Below are positions 29,874 through 39,930 of a DNA stretch of 64,000 nt, piece by piece. The DNA is taken from the NCBI GenBank assembly GCA_964418695.1, contig CAYQMN010000012.1, positions 1-64,000 of the forward strand, given 5' to 3'. The notes under the pieces were generated by a model. It was not told the origin of the DNA. It saw only the letters and a list, made by a program, of their open reading frames with translations, and searched no databases. Numbering within the stretch: the first letter of the stretch is position 1; every line of letters starts with the position of its first letter. The stretch is from Prado023 sp964418695. GTDB taxonomy: Bacteria > Actinomycetota > Actinomycetes > S36-B12 > CAIYMF01. The translations under genes and the position numbers were made by a program.

Positions 29874-31185
29874 ACACCTCCTCGCCCCCCGGGATCGACG
29901 ACCCGGCCGCGCGGCCAGCCGGCGCCGACGCCGCGGCTGCCGGCACTTCGGCTTCGGCGGGTCAGGCCGGCACGGCGGCCACTCCGGGGGACCCGCGCCC
30001 CGGCCGCCGACGGCCCCGCCGGCGCGTCCTCCTGCTGGGCGCGCTCGTCATCGTCGCGGTGCTGGCGGTAGTGCTGACCACGCGTGACCGCGGGGGACTG
30101 CTGGACCCGGAGTCGGTCAGTCCCGAGGGGTCGCGCGCCGTGGTCCAGATCCTCGGCGACCAGGGGGTGACCGTGACGCCCGCCTCCACGCTGGCGCAGG
30201 CCCGGGCCGCGGTCACCGCGGCGGGCGCCGGAGCGGGGACGGGCACAGAGATGGGGACGGGGACAGGGGCGACCGTCCTGGTGACCGACTCCCTCCTGCC
30301 CGACCAGGCGATGATCGAGCAGCTGCTGGCGGCACGGCCGCAGCGGATCGTCCTGGTCAGGCCGTTCCCCGGTGACGCAGCCTTCGACCGGCTGGCCGCG
30401 GGCGTCACCATCGCCGACGTGCTGACCGGCGAGCCGGTCGCGCCCGGGTGCGACCTGCGCGCGGCCACCCAGGCCGGCGCCGCCACCCTGCCCGGGCTCA
30501 CCTACGACGTGACCGCCTGGGGCAGCCACGCCGAGGGCTGCTACACGTCGGTCAAGAGCGCCGCGGTGGCGCTGCTCGAGGCGGGCGCGGGACGACCCGA
30601 GGTGGTGCTGCTGGGCAGCCCGCACCCGCTGACGAACGCCGGACTGGACGAGCAGGGCAACGCGGCGCTGGCGCTGAACCTGCTGGGCGCGACCGAGCAC
30701 CTGGTCTGGTGGACCCCGACCCCCCTGGACCCCGCCCTCGCCGACGCCGCCCCGAGCCTGACCGACCTGCTGCCCGGCTGGGTGCGCCCCGCGGCGATCC
30801 AGCTGCTGGTGGCCTGCCTGGTGGTCGCGCTGTGGCGGGGCCGCCGACTGGGCCGGCTGGTGGTCGAGGCGCTGCCCGTGGTGGTGCCGGCCGGCGAGAC
30901 GACCGCCGGCCGGGCCCGGCTGCTGGCCGCCCAGCGCGCCCGGGGCGAGGCCGCCGAGCAGCTGCGGGCGCACGCGCGCGAGCGGATCCGCCGGCGCCTG
31001 GGTCTGCCGCCCCGCTGCTCGGCCGACCGGCTGGTCGGCGAGGTCGCCTTCCGGACGCGGCGCCCGCCCCGGGATGTCGGGGGCCTGCTGTACGGTCACG
31101 AGCCACTCGACGATGCTGCGCTGGTGCGGCTCGACCACGACCTGGCGGCGCTGACCAGTCAGGTCGGAGCCCTGGAGGGGACGCG

Positions 31186-31189
<4 letters not shown>
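29870..31189 (+). CDS. DUF4350 domain membrane protein
   Basis: A 439-residue protein: a disordered N-terminus, a membrane helix (about 52-72 after RRRPRRR), an outside DUF4350 domain with a glutamine-amidotransferase-like fold in the family (LDPESVSPEGSRAVVQIL onward), a second helix (about 305-320) and a basic cytoplasmic tail. A Gly/Thr repeat (GTGTEMGTGTG, about 121-131) interrupts the domain. GTG start at 29870 overlaps the DUF4129 stop. Its stop overlaps the moxR start. Confidence 0.82.
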
Positions 31190-32148
<959 letters not shown>

Positions 32149-32163
32149 CCTGGTGCGCGCGTC

Positions 32164-33540
32164 ATGGTGATCACTGGACGGGCGGCGCTGGTCGCGCTGC
32201 TCAGCGTCCCGATGGCGGCCGGGCTGGTCGCCGCGGGGCTGTCCGGCGGGGTGGCGCTGCTCGCGCTGAACCTCGTCCTGCTCGTGGTGCTCACCGTCGA
32301 CGCGCTGCTGGCCGCCGACCCGCGCGCGGTGCAGCTGACCCGCTCCGGCGATCGGCGGATCCGGCTGGGCACCACCGCGCTGGTCCGGCTGCGCCTGCGC
32401 AACACCGGGTCGCGGCGGCTGCGCGGGATCGTCCGCGACGCATGGACGCCGACCTCCGGCGCGACCATCGGCGGGACCGGAGGCCCCGGCCGGCGCGCCA
32501 CCGATCCGCCTGCAGACGATCGGGCCGCGACCGGTCGGGCCGCCACCGATCGGGCGCCGGTGAGCCTGGCCCCCGGCGCCTCGACAACGCTGGACATCCA
32601 CGTCCACCCCACCCGGCGCGGCGACCGGCCGACCGACCGGGTCACCGTGCGCTCGCTGGGGCCGCTGGGCCTCGCGGGCCGGCAGCGCTCCCTGCGTGCC
32701 GACTGGTCGGTGCGCACCCTGCCCGAGTTCGCCGCCCGCCGGCACCTGCCCTCGCGGCTGGCCCGGCTGCGCGACCTCGACGGCCGGCAGGCGATCGCGG
32801 TGCGCGCCCAGGGCACCGAGTTCGACTCGCTGCGCGAGTACGTGCCCGGCGACGACGTGCGCTCGATCGACTGGCGGGCCACCGCCCGCACCTCCGACGT
32901 GATGCTACGGACCTGGCGGCCCGAGCGGGACCGGCAGGTGGTGATCGTCCTGGACAGCGGGCGGACCAGCGCCGGGCGGATCGGCGACGAGACCCGGCTG
33001 GACCTGCACCTGGACGCTGCCCTCCTGCTGGCCACTCTGGCCGCGCGCGCGGGCGACCGCGTCGAGGTGATCGCGCACGACCGGGCCACGCGCCTGCAGC
33101 TGACCACCGGCGGTGGTCCTCGAGTGCTCCCCGCGCTGGTCGACGGTCTGGCGCTGCTGGAGCCCGAGCTCACCGAGACCGACCATCGGGGCCTGGTCGC
33201 CGCCGTGCTGCGGCAGGTGCGCAAGCGCGCGCTGGTCGTCGTGCTCACCTCTCTGGACCGGGCGCCGGTCGAGGAGGGCCTGCTCCCCGCGCTGCCGGTC
33301 CTGGCCGCGCGGCACACGGTGGTGATCGCCGCTGTCCGCGACCTGGACGAGCCGGAGATCGGGGCCGACGTCGCCGGCGCCTACCAGCACGCCTCGCAAG
33401 CCCGCGCAGCCCTGGACCGAGCCGCCGTCAGCGCCGCGCTGTCGCGCACGGGCGCCCGGGTCGTGGACGCCGGGCCCGAGGAGATCGCGCCCGCGCTGGC
33501 CGACGCCTACCTGGACCTGAAAGCACGCGGGCAGCTGTAG
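32164..33540 (+). CDS. DUF58 domain protein (von Willebrand A-like)
   Basis: A 458-residue membrane-anchored protein with two N-terminal helices (about 8-50) and the DUF58 signature DSLREYVPGDDVRSIDWRAT (about 222-241), followed by a vWA-like domain whose metal site begins VLDSGRTS (about 263). The usual partner of MoxR. An insertion rich in Gly, Thr, Ala and Asp (about 100-135) separates the first beta domain. Last gene of the operon; a hairpin follows directly. Confidence 0.9.
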   Translation: MVITGRAALVALLSVPMAAGLVAAGLSGGVALLALNLVLLVVLTVDALLAADPRAVQLTRSGDRRIRLGTTALVRLRLRNTGSRRLRGIVRDAWTPTSGATIGGTGGPGRRATDPPADDRAATGRAATDRAPVSLAPGASTTLDIHVHPTRRGDRPTDRVTVRSLGPLGLAGRQRSLRADWSVRTLPEFAARRHLPSRLARLRDLDGRQAIAVRAQGTEFDSLREYVPGDDVRSIDWRATARTSDVMLRTWRPERDRQVVIVLDSGRTSAGRIGDETRLDLHLDAALLLATLAARAGDRVEVIAHDRATRLQLTTGGGPRVLPALVDGLALLEPELTETDHRGLVAAVLRQVRKRALVVVLTSLDRAPVEEGLLPALPVLAARHTVVIAAVRDLDEPEIGADVAGAYQHASQARAALDRAAVSAALSRTGARVVDAGPEEIAPALADAYLDLKARGQL

Positions 33541-33545
33541 CGCGG

Positions 33546-33565
33546 CGGGGCCGAGAGTGGCCCCG
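33546..33565 (+). terminator. Terminator hairpin after the DUF58 gene
   Basis: CGGGGCC (33546-33552) pairs with GGCCCCG (33559-33565) over a 6-base loop, five bases past the stop. No U tract. It marks the left border of the beta-glucoside locus. Confidence 0.55.
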
Positions 33566-33597
33566 AAGATGCCCCGGCGGGCTGTCCCACCACCGGG

Positions 33598-33623
33598 AAT
33601 CCGCCCCCGCCGGACGCTAGCGT
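33598..33623. promoter_or_regulatory. Dyads upstream of the first GH1 gene
   Basis: An imperfect dyad TCCGCCCCCGCCGGA (33600-33614) is followed by the perfect palindrome ACGCTAGCGT (33614-33623), about 80 bp before the GH1 start. The first resembles the CTTCCGC palindrome of the EIIC/EIIA region in its TCCGCC core only. Either could be a regulator site. Confidence 0.3.
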
Positions 33624-33701
33624 GAGGGCGCACCGGAGACCTTGTGGAGCGCCGACCACGGCGCCCAGGTCGATGCATCCAGGGAGAGGCAGTCGAGGAC
33701 C

Positions 33702-35135
33702 ATGAGCGGAATGCCCGAAGGTTTCCTGTGGGGTGGCGCGCTGGCCGGCCACCAGTTCGAGGGCGGCTGGAACAAGGGCGGCAAGGGCCCGAGCGTCGTG
33801 GACGTGATGACCGCCGGCGCACACGGGGTGCCGCGGCAGATCCACGACACCATCGACCCGGACGTGTACTACCCCAACCACGAGGCGATCGACTTCTACC
33901 ACCGCTACGTCGAGGACATCGCCCTGTTCGGCGAGCTCGGCCTGAAGTGCTTCCGCACCTCCATCCAGTGGACCCGGATCTTCCCCCGCGGCGACGAGGA
34001 AGAGCCGAACGAGGAGGGTCTGGCCTTCTACGACCGCGTGTTCGACGAGCTGCACAAGCACGGGATCGAGCCGGTCATCACGCTGTCCCACTTCGAGGTG
34101 CCGCTGGCGCTGGCCCGCGAGTACGGCGGCTTCCGCAACCGTGCGGTCGCCGAGCACTTCGCCCGGTTCGCGAAGGTCTGCTTCGAGCGGTTCCACACGA
34201 AGGTCAAGTACTGGATGACCTTCAACGAGATCAACAACCAGATGGACACCGACACCCCGCTGTTCCTCTGGACCAACTCCGGGGTCCAGCTCACGCCCGA
34301 GGACAACCCGCGCGAGGTGCTGTTCCAGGTCGGGCACAACGAGCTGCTGGCCAGCGCCTGGGCGGTGAAGATCGGGCACGAGATCAATCCCGATCTCATG
34401 ATCGGCTGCATGCTCGCGATCGTTCCCGCGTACCCGTTCTCATGCGACCCGGCCGACGTGGTCGCCGCGCAGATCGCCAACCGCGAGCGCTTCTTCTTCG
34501 GCGACGTGCACGTGCGCGGGCACTACCCGCACTACGTGCTCAAGGAGATCGAGCGGGGCGGGTACGACATCGGATGGCAGGACGGCGACGACGAGATCCT
34601 CGCCGCCGGCACGGTCGACTACGTCGGCTTCAGCTACTACATGTCGACCGCCGTGAAGGCGGGCGCGGCCCACGAGGGCGACTCCATGGCCGGCGGGCCG
34701 GCCAACTCCGTGCCCAACCCGTACGTGAAGGCCAGCGACTGGGGCTGGCAGATCGACCCGATCGGGCTGCGCTACACCCTGTCCGCGTTGGCCGAGCGCT
34801 ACGAGAAGCCGATGTTCATCGTGGAGAACGGCTTCGGCGCCATCGACCAGCTCACCGAGGACGGCCAGGTGCACGACCAGCCGCGCATCGAGTACCTGCG
34901 CGCGCACATCGAGCAGATGCGGATCGCGATCGAGGAGGACGGCGTCGACCTCATGGGCTACACCCCGTGGGGGATCATCGACCTGGTGTCCTTCGGCACC
35001 GGGGAGATGAAGAAGCGCTACGGGATGATCTACGTCGACCGCGACGACCAGGGCAACGGGACGCTGGACCGCAGCAAGAAGGACTCGTTCGAGTGGTTCC
35101 AGCAGGTCATCGCCAGCAACGGCGAGCAGCTGTAG
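33702..35135 (+). CDS. GH1 6-phospho-beta-glucosidase
   Basis: Cytoplasmic glycoside hydrolase family 1 enzyme of 477 residues expected to split 6-phospho-beta-glucosides delivered by the PTS. The acid/base Glu is in WMTFNEIN (about 178), the nucleophile Glu in FIVENGFG (about 377). The phosphate-binding residues are in place: Ser in DLVSFGTGE and Lys-Arg-Tyr in KKRYGMIYVD. ATG at 33702 follows GAGG and begins MSGMPEGFLWGG, the usual GH1 start; an upstream ATG at 33642 only adds unrelated sequence. It stands alone on the plus strand, convergent with the ROK gene. Confidence 0.93.
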   Translation: MSGMPEGFLWGGALAGHQFEGGWNKGGKGPSVVDVMTAGAHGVPRQIHDTIDPDVYYPNHEAIDFYHRYVEDIALFGELGLKCFRTSIQWTRIFPRGDEEEPNEEGLAFYDRVFDELHKHGIEPVITLSHFEVPLALAREYGGFRNRAVAEHFARFAKVCFERFHTKVKYWMTFNEINNQMDTDTPLFLWTNSGVQLTPEDNPREVLFQVGHNELLASAWAVKIGHEINPDLMIGCMLAIVPAYPFSCDPADVVAAQIANRERFFFGDVHVRGHYPHYVLKEIERGGYDIGWQDGDDEILAAGTVDYVGFSYYMSTAVKAGAAHEGDSMAGGPANSVPNPYVKASDWGWQIDPIGLRYTLSALAERYEKPMFIVENGFGAIDQLTEDGQVHDQPRIEYLRAHIEQMRIAIEEDGVDLMGYTPWGIIDLVSFGTGEMKKRYGMIYVDRDDQGNGTLDRSKKDSFEWFQQVIASNGEQL

Positions 35136-35146
35136 GTGTGGGGCCG

Positions 35147-35186
35147 CCCCCGCTGACCGGCGCGACCGGGTCAGCGGGGGGTTTGG
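35147..35186 (+). terminator. Intrinsic terminator between GH1 and ROK genes
   Basis: CCCCCGCTGACC (35147-35158) and GGTCAGCGGGGG (35169-35180) form a perfect 12-bp stem, followed by GTTTGG on the plus strand. The right arm includes the ROK stop codon, so the hairpin is shared by the two convergent genes. Confidence 0.82.
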
Positions 35187-36073
35187 CCGTTCTGCAGGAG
35201 GAAGTGGGCCAGGGCGCCGTAGAGGTTCGCGTCGGCCTGGAAGTGGCACAGCCCGATGTTGGGCCGGATCTGAGCGAAGGGCAGCTGCTCGTACACCCAG
35301 TCCAGCGCGGCGCCGAGCTCGTCGAGGAACGCCGGCCGCTGGGAGACGCCGCCGCCCAGCAGGATCGCCTCCGGGTCCAGGGAGTACTGCACGTTGTGGA
35401 CCACCAGCGCGAGCCGCCGGTACCAGCTCTCGACCTCGGCCCGCACGGCCGCGTCTCCACCGTCCACGGCCTCGAACACCGTGCGTCCGTTCCACGAGCC
35501 GCCGACCGCCGCGGTGACCATCTCGACCAGCGTCCGGGTCGAGGCCAGGTTCGACACGGTGAGCAGCGGGGCGTCCGAGGGCAGCGAGAGCACCCAGTAG
35601 CCGAACTCCCCGCCGTGCGCGTTCGCGCCGTCGTGCACGCGGCCGTCCAGGACGATCGACCCGCCGACACCGGTGCCCACGACGATCGTGGCGATGGTGC
35701 GGGGCGTGTCCTCGGGCCCGTACCAGACCTCGGCGAGCCCGGCGCAGTTGGCGTCGTTCTCGATGCTCACCGGCAGCCCGCTGGCGGCAGCGAGCCGATC
35801 CGGCCAGTCGTTCTCGTGGATGTAGGGCACCGCACTGGACCCGTTGACCCGCAGGCCCTTGGTGTCCACCGCGCCCGGAGCGCTGATCGCGATGCCGGTG
35901 CAGCCGGGCACCGCGGCGACCAGGCCCAGGAGGTGCTCGACCAGCTCGGGCAGGCCGCCCGGCGTGGCGATCGAGGGCAGCCGCTCGAACGACGAGCCGT
36001 CGGCGCTGATGGCCGCGGCCTTGACCCCGCTGCCGCCGATGTCCACGCAGCAGATCGCCCCGGTGCCGGACAT
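35171..36073 (-). CDS. ROK family sugar kinase
   Basis: A 300-residue ROK kinase with the ATP loop CVDIGGSGVKAAAIS (about 9-23), the catalytic segment SIENDANCAGLAEVWYG (about 108-124) and the second glycine loop VVGTGVGGSIVLDG. The zinc-binding CxCGxxGC motif of many ROK proteins is absent, as in beta-glucoside kinases of the BglK type. In this operon it could phosphorylate the glucose freed by hydrolysis or phosphorylate whole beta-glucosides. Last gene of EIIA-EIIB-GH1-GH1-ROK, six bases from the GH1 stop. Confidence 0.88.
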   Translation of the reverse strand: MSGTGAICCVDIGGSGVKAAAISADGSSFERLPSIATPGGLPELVEHLLGLVAAVPGCTGIAISAPGAVDTKGLRVNGSSAVPYIHENDWPDRLAAASGLPVSIENDANCAGLAEVWYGPEDTPRTIATIVVGTGVGGSIVLDGRVHDGANAHGGEFGYWVLSLPSDAPLLTVSNLASTRTLVEMVTAAVGGSWNGRTVFEAVDGGDAAVRAEVESWYRRLALVVHNVQYSLDPEAILLGGGVSQRPAFLDELGAALDWVYEQLPFAQIRPNIGLCHFQADANLYGALAHFLLQNGQTPR

Positions 36074-36078
36074 GCGAC

Positions 36079-37470
36079 TCAGACCTCGAAGCCGTTGTCG
36101 GCGGTCAGCTGCTTGTACCAGCGCCCCGAGGACTTGATCTTGCGCTCCTGGGTCGCCAGGTCCAGGCCGACCAGCCCGTACCGGTTCTTGTAGGCGTTGC
36201 TCCACGACCAGTTGTCGATGAACGTCCACAAGTGGTAGCCGCGGACGTGGCACCCCTCCTGGATCGCCGCGTGCAGGTTGCGCAGATGGTCCTTGATGAA
36301 GTCGATGCGGTACTGGTCGTCGATGGACCCGTCCTCGGCGCGGAACTTCTCCTCGCCCTCGACGCCCATCCCGTTCTCCGAGACGTACCAGTCGATGTTG
36401 CCGTAGTTGTCGCGCAGGTTGATCGCGATGTCGTAGACGCCGCGCTCGTAGATCTCCCAGCCGCGGTGCACGTTCATCTTGCGCCCGGGCATCACGTAGT
36501 TGTCGAAGTAGAACTCCGGGACCCAGGGCGCCTCGGGGTTCGGGGCGCTGGCCCGCGCGGCCACCCGCCGGGGCTGGTAGTAGTTCACGCCCAGGAAGTC
36601 GACCGTGTTGGCCGCGATGACCTCGGCGTCCCCGGGCTCGGTGTCCGGCGTGAGGTCGTGCGCGGCCAGCAGCTCGACCAGCTCGGCCGGGTACGCGCCC
36701 TTCACCGCCGGATCGAGGAAGGACTGGTTGAACATCAGGTCCGCGATGTGAGCCGCCCGCAGGTCGGCTGGGTGCTCGCTGCGTGGGTAGGACGGGGTCA
36801 GGTTGACCACGATGCCGATGCGCCCGTCCTGGCCCAGGTCGCGATACTCCGCGATCGCCCGGGCGCTGGCCAGGGTGGTGTGGTACGCGACCTGGATGCC
36901 GGCCTTCGGGTCCAGCTTGAGCGGCCAGTGGAAGTCGTAGAAGTACCCGCCCTCCACCGGGACGATCGGCTCGTTGAAGGTGAACCACTTCTTCACCCGG
37001 TCGCCGAACAGCTCGAAGCAGGTTCGCGCGTACGCGGCGAAGGCGTCGACCACCTCGCGGCTCTCGAACCCGCCCAGCGCGTGCATCGCAGAAGGCATGT
37101 CGAAGTGGTACAGCGTGACGAACGGCTCCACCCCGAGCTCGATCATCCGGTCGAACACGGCGTTGTAGAACTCGACCGCCTTCGGGTTGACCTCCCCGGT
37201 GCCCTCGGGGATCAGCCGCGACCAGCCGATGGAGGTGCGGTACGTCGTCTGCCCGGTCTCCACCAGCAGGTCCAGGTCCGAGCGCCAGCTCTTCAGGAAC
37301 GTCGAGGTGTCCTCCGGCCCGACCCGGTCGAAGAACCGCTCGGGCTTCGCGTCGTAGAAATCGTCCCAGACGTTGCGGCCGCGACCGTCACCGGGCAGCG
37401 TCCCCTCCGTCTGTGCGGCGCTGGCCGCCGTGCCCCACCAGAAGCCTTCCGGGAACTGCAGAAACGTCAT
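36079..37470 (-). CDS. GH1 beta-glycosidase with altered phosphate pocket
   Basis: A 463-residue GH1 enzyme distinct from the other two in the locus. Acid/base Glu is in WFTFNEPIV (about 165), nucleophile Glu in WYVSENGMG (about 362). In the C-terminal pocket it reads SWSNAYKNRYG, where 6-phospho-beta-galactosidases have SWSNGYxKRYG: the Ser and Tyr are kept but Lys and Asn are swapped by one position. It is therefore probably a phospho-glycosidase with changed specificity. ATG at 37470 has AAGGA upstream. Third gene of the operon that begins with EIIA, 92 bases after the previous GH1. Confidence 0.9.
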   Translation of the reverse strand: MTFLQFPEGFWWGTAASAAQTEGTLPGDGRGRNVWDDFYDAKPERFFDRVGPEDTSTFLKSWRSDLDLLVETGQTTYRTSIGWSRLIPEGTGEVNPKAVEFYNAVFDRMIELGVEPFVTLYHFDMPSAMHALGGFESREVVDAFAAYARTCFELFGDRVKKWFTFNEPIVPVEGGYFYDFHWPLKLDPKAGIQVAYHTTLASARAIAEYRDLGQDGRIGIVVNLTPSYPRSEHPADLRAAHIADLMFNQSFLDPAVKGAYPAELVELLAAHDLTPDTEPGDAEVIAANTVDFLGVNYYQPRRVAARASAPNPEAPWVPEFYFDNYVMPGRKMNVHRGWEIYERGVYDIAINLRDNYGNIDWYVSENGMGVEGEEKFRAEDGSIDDQYRIDFIKDHLRNLHAAIQEGCHVRGYHLWTFIDNWSWSNAYKNRYGLVGLDLATQERKIKSSGRWYKQLTADNGFEV

Positions 37471-37562
37471 GTCGGGTCCTTGTCGAGGGGCGAACGGCGG
37501 CCGTCTGCCGACCGGGGGGAGCGGTGGAGCGGTAGGACGTCGGGGCGGTGAGCCGGGCTGGC

Positions 37563-38981
37563 TCAGCTCGGGGGCAGCAGGTTCGCGCCGTTGCTGGCGA
37601 TCACATCGCGGTACCAGCCGAACGACTTCTTGCGGTGGCGCTCCAGCGTGCCCGTGCCGTCGTCGTTGCGGTCCACGTAGATGAAGCCGTAGCGCTTGCT
37701 CAGCTGGGCGGTGCCGGCGCTGACCAGGTCGATCGGCCCCCACATCGTGTAGCCCATGACGTCCACGCCGTCCTGCAGGGCCTCGCCCAGCTGATACAGG
37801 TGGTCGTTCATGTAGCCGATCCGGTAGTCGTCGAGCACGGTCTTGACCCCGTCGACCTCGACCAGCTCGTCCTTGGCGCCCAGCCCGTTCTCCACGATGA
37901 ACAGCGGCTTCTGCCACCGGTCCCAGAACTGGTTGAGCACGATCCGCAGGCCGACCGGGTCGATCTGCCAGCCCCACTCGGACTCCTCGAGCTTCGGGTT
38001 GGGCACCCCGCCCATCACGTTGCCCTGACCCTTGAGGACGTCCTGGTCGGTGGTCGCGCAGACGCTCATGTAGTACGAGAACGAGACGAAGTCGACCGTG
38101 TTCTTCAGGATCTCCCGGTCCTCGTCGGTGATGTCCAGCTCGATGCCGTGGTCGCGGAAGTAGCGCTGCGCGAAGCCGGGGTACTCGCCGCGCACATGCA
38201 CGTCGCTGAACATGAAGTTCGAGTGGTCGGTGCGCACGCACTCCAGGACGTCCTGCGGGTCCGGGGTCAGCGGGTAGACCGGCATGGCGATCACCATGCA
38301 GCCGACCTTGACGTCGGGGATCATCTCGTGGGCGATCCTGGTGACCAGCGCCGAGGCGACCAGCTCGTGGTGGCACGCCTGGAACAGGTCCTGCTCCGAG
38401 AGCTCGGCCTTCGGGGTGTTGATGCCGGCCGCCATCAGCGGGATGTGCAGGGTGGCGTTCACCTCGTTGAAGGTCAGCCACAGCTTCACGCGCTCCCCGT
38501 AGCGCTCGAACAGCACCCGGCAGTAGCGCTCGAAGAACCCGATGAGATCCCGGGACACCCAGCCGTCGTAGGTCTCGGCCAGGTGCAGCGGGGTCTCGTA
38601 GTGGCTGATCGTGACCAACGGAGTGATCCCGTGCTTCTCGCACTCGTCGAGGACTCGATCGTAGAACGCCAGGCCCTCCTCGTTCGGGGTCTCCTCGTCA
38701 CCGTTCGGGAAGATCCGGCTCCAGGCGATCGAGAACCGGAACACCGAGAAGCCCATCTCGGCGAACAGCGCGATGTCCTGCGCGTAGCGGTGGTAGAAGT
38801 CGATCCCCACCTGCTTGAGGTTGTCCGGCGTCGGGCCGTCGACCCGGGGCGCGATGCCGCCCTTGGGCATCACGTCCTGGATCGACAGGCCCTTGCCGCC
38901 TTCGTCGTAGGCGCCCTCGAGCTGGTTCGCGGCGGTTGCCCCACCCCAGAGGAATCCGGCCGGGAACACGCTGGCGCCCAT
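37563..38981 (-). CDS. GH1 6-phospho-beta-glucosidase
   Basis: A 472-residue GH1 enzyme of the BglA/AscB kind. Acid/base Glu in WLTFNEVNA (about 178), nucleophile Glu in LFIVENGLG (about 373). Phosphate-binding Ser and Lys-Arg-Tyr lie in DLVSAGTAQ and SKRYGFIYVD. Two starts are possible: GTG at 38987, which overlaps the EIIB stop (GTGA), and ATG at 38981, which is better spaced from GGGGA and is preferred. Closely related to the GH1 enzyme at the left edge of the locus, so probably an old duplication. Confidence 0.93.
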   Translation of the reverse strand: MGASVFPAGFLWGGATAANQLEGAYDEGGKGLSIQDVMPKGGIAPRVDGPTPDNLKQVGIDFYHRYAQDIALFAEMGFSVFRFSIAWSRIFPNGDEETPNEEGLAFYDRVLDECEKHGITPLVTISHYETPLHLAETYDGWVSRDLIGFFERYCRVLFERYGERVKLWLTFNEVNATLHIPLMAAGINTPKAELSEQDLFQACHHELVASALVTRIAHEMIPDVKVGCMVIAMPVYPLTPDPQDVLECVRTDHSNFMFSDVHVRGEYPGFAQRYFRDHGIELDITDEDREILKNTVDFVSFSYYMSVCATTDQDVLKGQGNVMGGVPNPKLEESEWGWQIDPVGLRIVLNQFWDRWQKPLFIVENGLGAKDELVEVDGVKTVLDDYRIGYMNDHLYQLGEALQDGVDVMGYTMWGPIDLVSAGTAQLSKRYGFIYVDRNDDGTGTLERHRKKSFGWYRDVIASNGANLLPPS

Positions 38982-38983
38982 GG

Positions 38984-39280
38984 TCACTTCCCCAGCAGCT
39001 TGCGGGCCTGGTCCATGGCGGACTTGCCGTCCATCATCCCGTAGACCCGCATGTCGATGACGCCCACCGGGATCCCGCGGGGAGCCGCCAGCTTCTCGAC
39101 CTCCTTGAGCCGGAACTTGATCTGCGGCCCGAGAAGGATGACGTCGTACTTGTCGATGTTGTGGGCGAGCTCGCCGACCGGCACGGCGTCGACGACGTCA
39201 CCGGGGTCGGAGCTCTGGACCATCTTGGTGGTGAGCAGGCTGGTGGACATGCCTGCGGCACACAGCAGCAGAACCTTCAT
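38984..39280 (-). CDS. PTS lactose/cellobiose family EIIB
   Basis: A 98-residue phosphocarrier, full length for this family. Cys 7 in MKVLLLCAAGMSTS is the phosphorylated residue and the following glycine-serine loop is intact. It receives phosphate from EIIA and passes it to the sugar bound by EIIC. AGGAGG precedes the ATG by eight bases. It overlaps the GTG of the next gene and is 55 bases from EIIA. Confidence 0.95.
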   Translation of the reverse strand: MKVLLLCAAGMSTSLLTTKMVQSSDPGDVVDAVPVGELAHNIDKYDVILLGPQIKFRLKEVEKLAAPRGIPVGVIDMRVYGMMDGKSAMDQARKLLGK

Positions 39281-39335
39281 GGGACGAACCTCCTGAGTGA
39301 GAGCGGATGGGCGGGCGGTTTCAGGTCGGACGGCT

Positions 39336-39659
39336 TCAGGATGAGAGCGCGGCCAGCTTCTCGTGGACCTTGAGCAGCTCGTCGGCGAGGTCCCGGATCA
39401 GCATCGCGCCGGTCAGGTGGTCCTGGGCGTGGACCAGGATGATGTTCACCTTGATCGGGTTGCCCCGAGCCTCCTCGACGAGCATGTCGGTCTGGGTCGT
39501 GTGTGCGGCGTGGAGATCCTCGTCCGCATCGGCCAGGTGCGAGCGCGCGGTGTCGAAATCTCCGTCGGCCGCGGCCCTGATGGCGAGCATCGCGTTGGAC
39601 TTGGCGTTGCCGGCCGTGGCGATCATCTCGAAGGCCTTGGCGTACTCCTCGGGATCCAT
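39336..39659 (-). CDS. PTS lactose/cellobiose family EIIA
   Basis: A 107-residue all-helical EIIA. The family motif VHAQDHL is present: His 77 is the expected phosphorylation site and Asp 80 the metal ligand of the trimer. ATG at 39659 was chosen because AGGAGA lies seven bases upstream and because the family starts at this point; the longer frame to 39764 covers the regulatory region. First gene of the EIIA-EIIB-GH1-GH1-ROK operon. EI and HPr are not in the window. Confidence 0.94.
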   Translation of the reverse strand: MDPEEYAKAFEMIATAGNAKSNAMLAIRAAADGDFDTARSHLADADEDLHAAHTTQTDMLVEEARGNPIKVNIILVHAQDHLTGAMLIRDLADELLKVHEKLAALSS

Positions 39660-39930
39660 CTCTTCTCCTGGTCGTGGGGCGGGAGGGGCCTCGCGCTGGG
39701 CACTTGTCGACCCCTGCCCCACTCTGCCGTGGCCCCCGGACCATGGGCGGCCCATGCCCACCAATCAGGCTTCCGCCAACGCGGAAGAAGAATCATGGGC
39801 AGGGCGTCGCCACGTCAGCGCGACGGGCATCCCGGGCGGCCAAGGTAGTGGGCGCAGAAGTCCGACGAATCGGCGCAGGGAACCCCAAAGTCCCTCCCGG
39901 TCCACATCGACACTCGAGAGGGAGTGGCAG
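39660..39930. promoter_or_regulatory. Divergent control region of the beta-glucoside PTS genes
   Basis: A 271-bp region between EIIA (minus) and EIIC (plus), with no gene. It holds two perfect palindromes: CATGGGCGGCCCATG (39742-39756) and CTTCCGCCAACGCGGAAG (39770-39787, 7-bp arms). A weaker AGGGA/TCCCT dyad lies at 39877-39895. The PRD-type regulator encoded 1.5 kb away is the obvious candidate to bind here. No LacI-type TGGGAGCGCTCCCA operator and no clear -35/-10 pair is seen, as expected for an activator-dependent promoter. Confidence 0.6.

Noticed and set aside
39660..39930. LacI-type cellobiose operator or BglG-type RNA antiterminator
   Set aside because: No TGGGAGCGCTCCCA palindrome and no RAT-terminator overlap; the linked regulator is a DNA-binding PRD activator.
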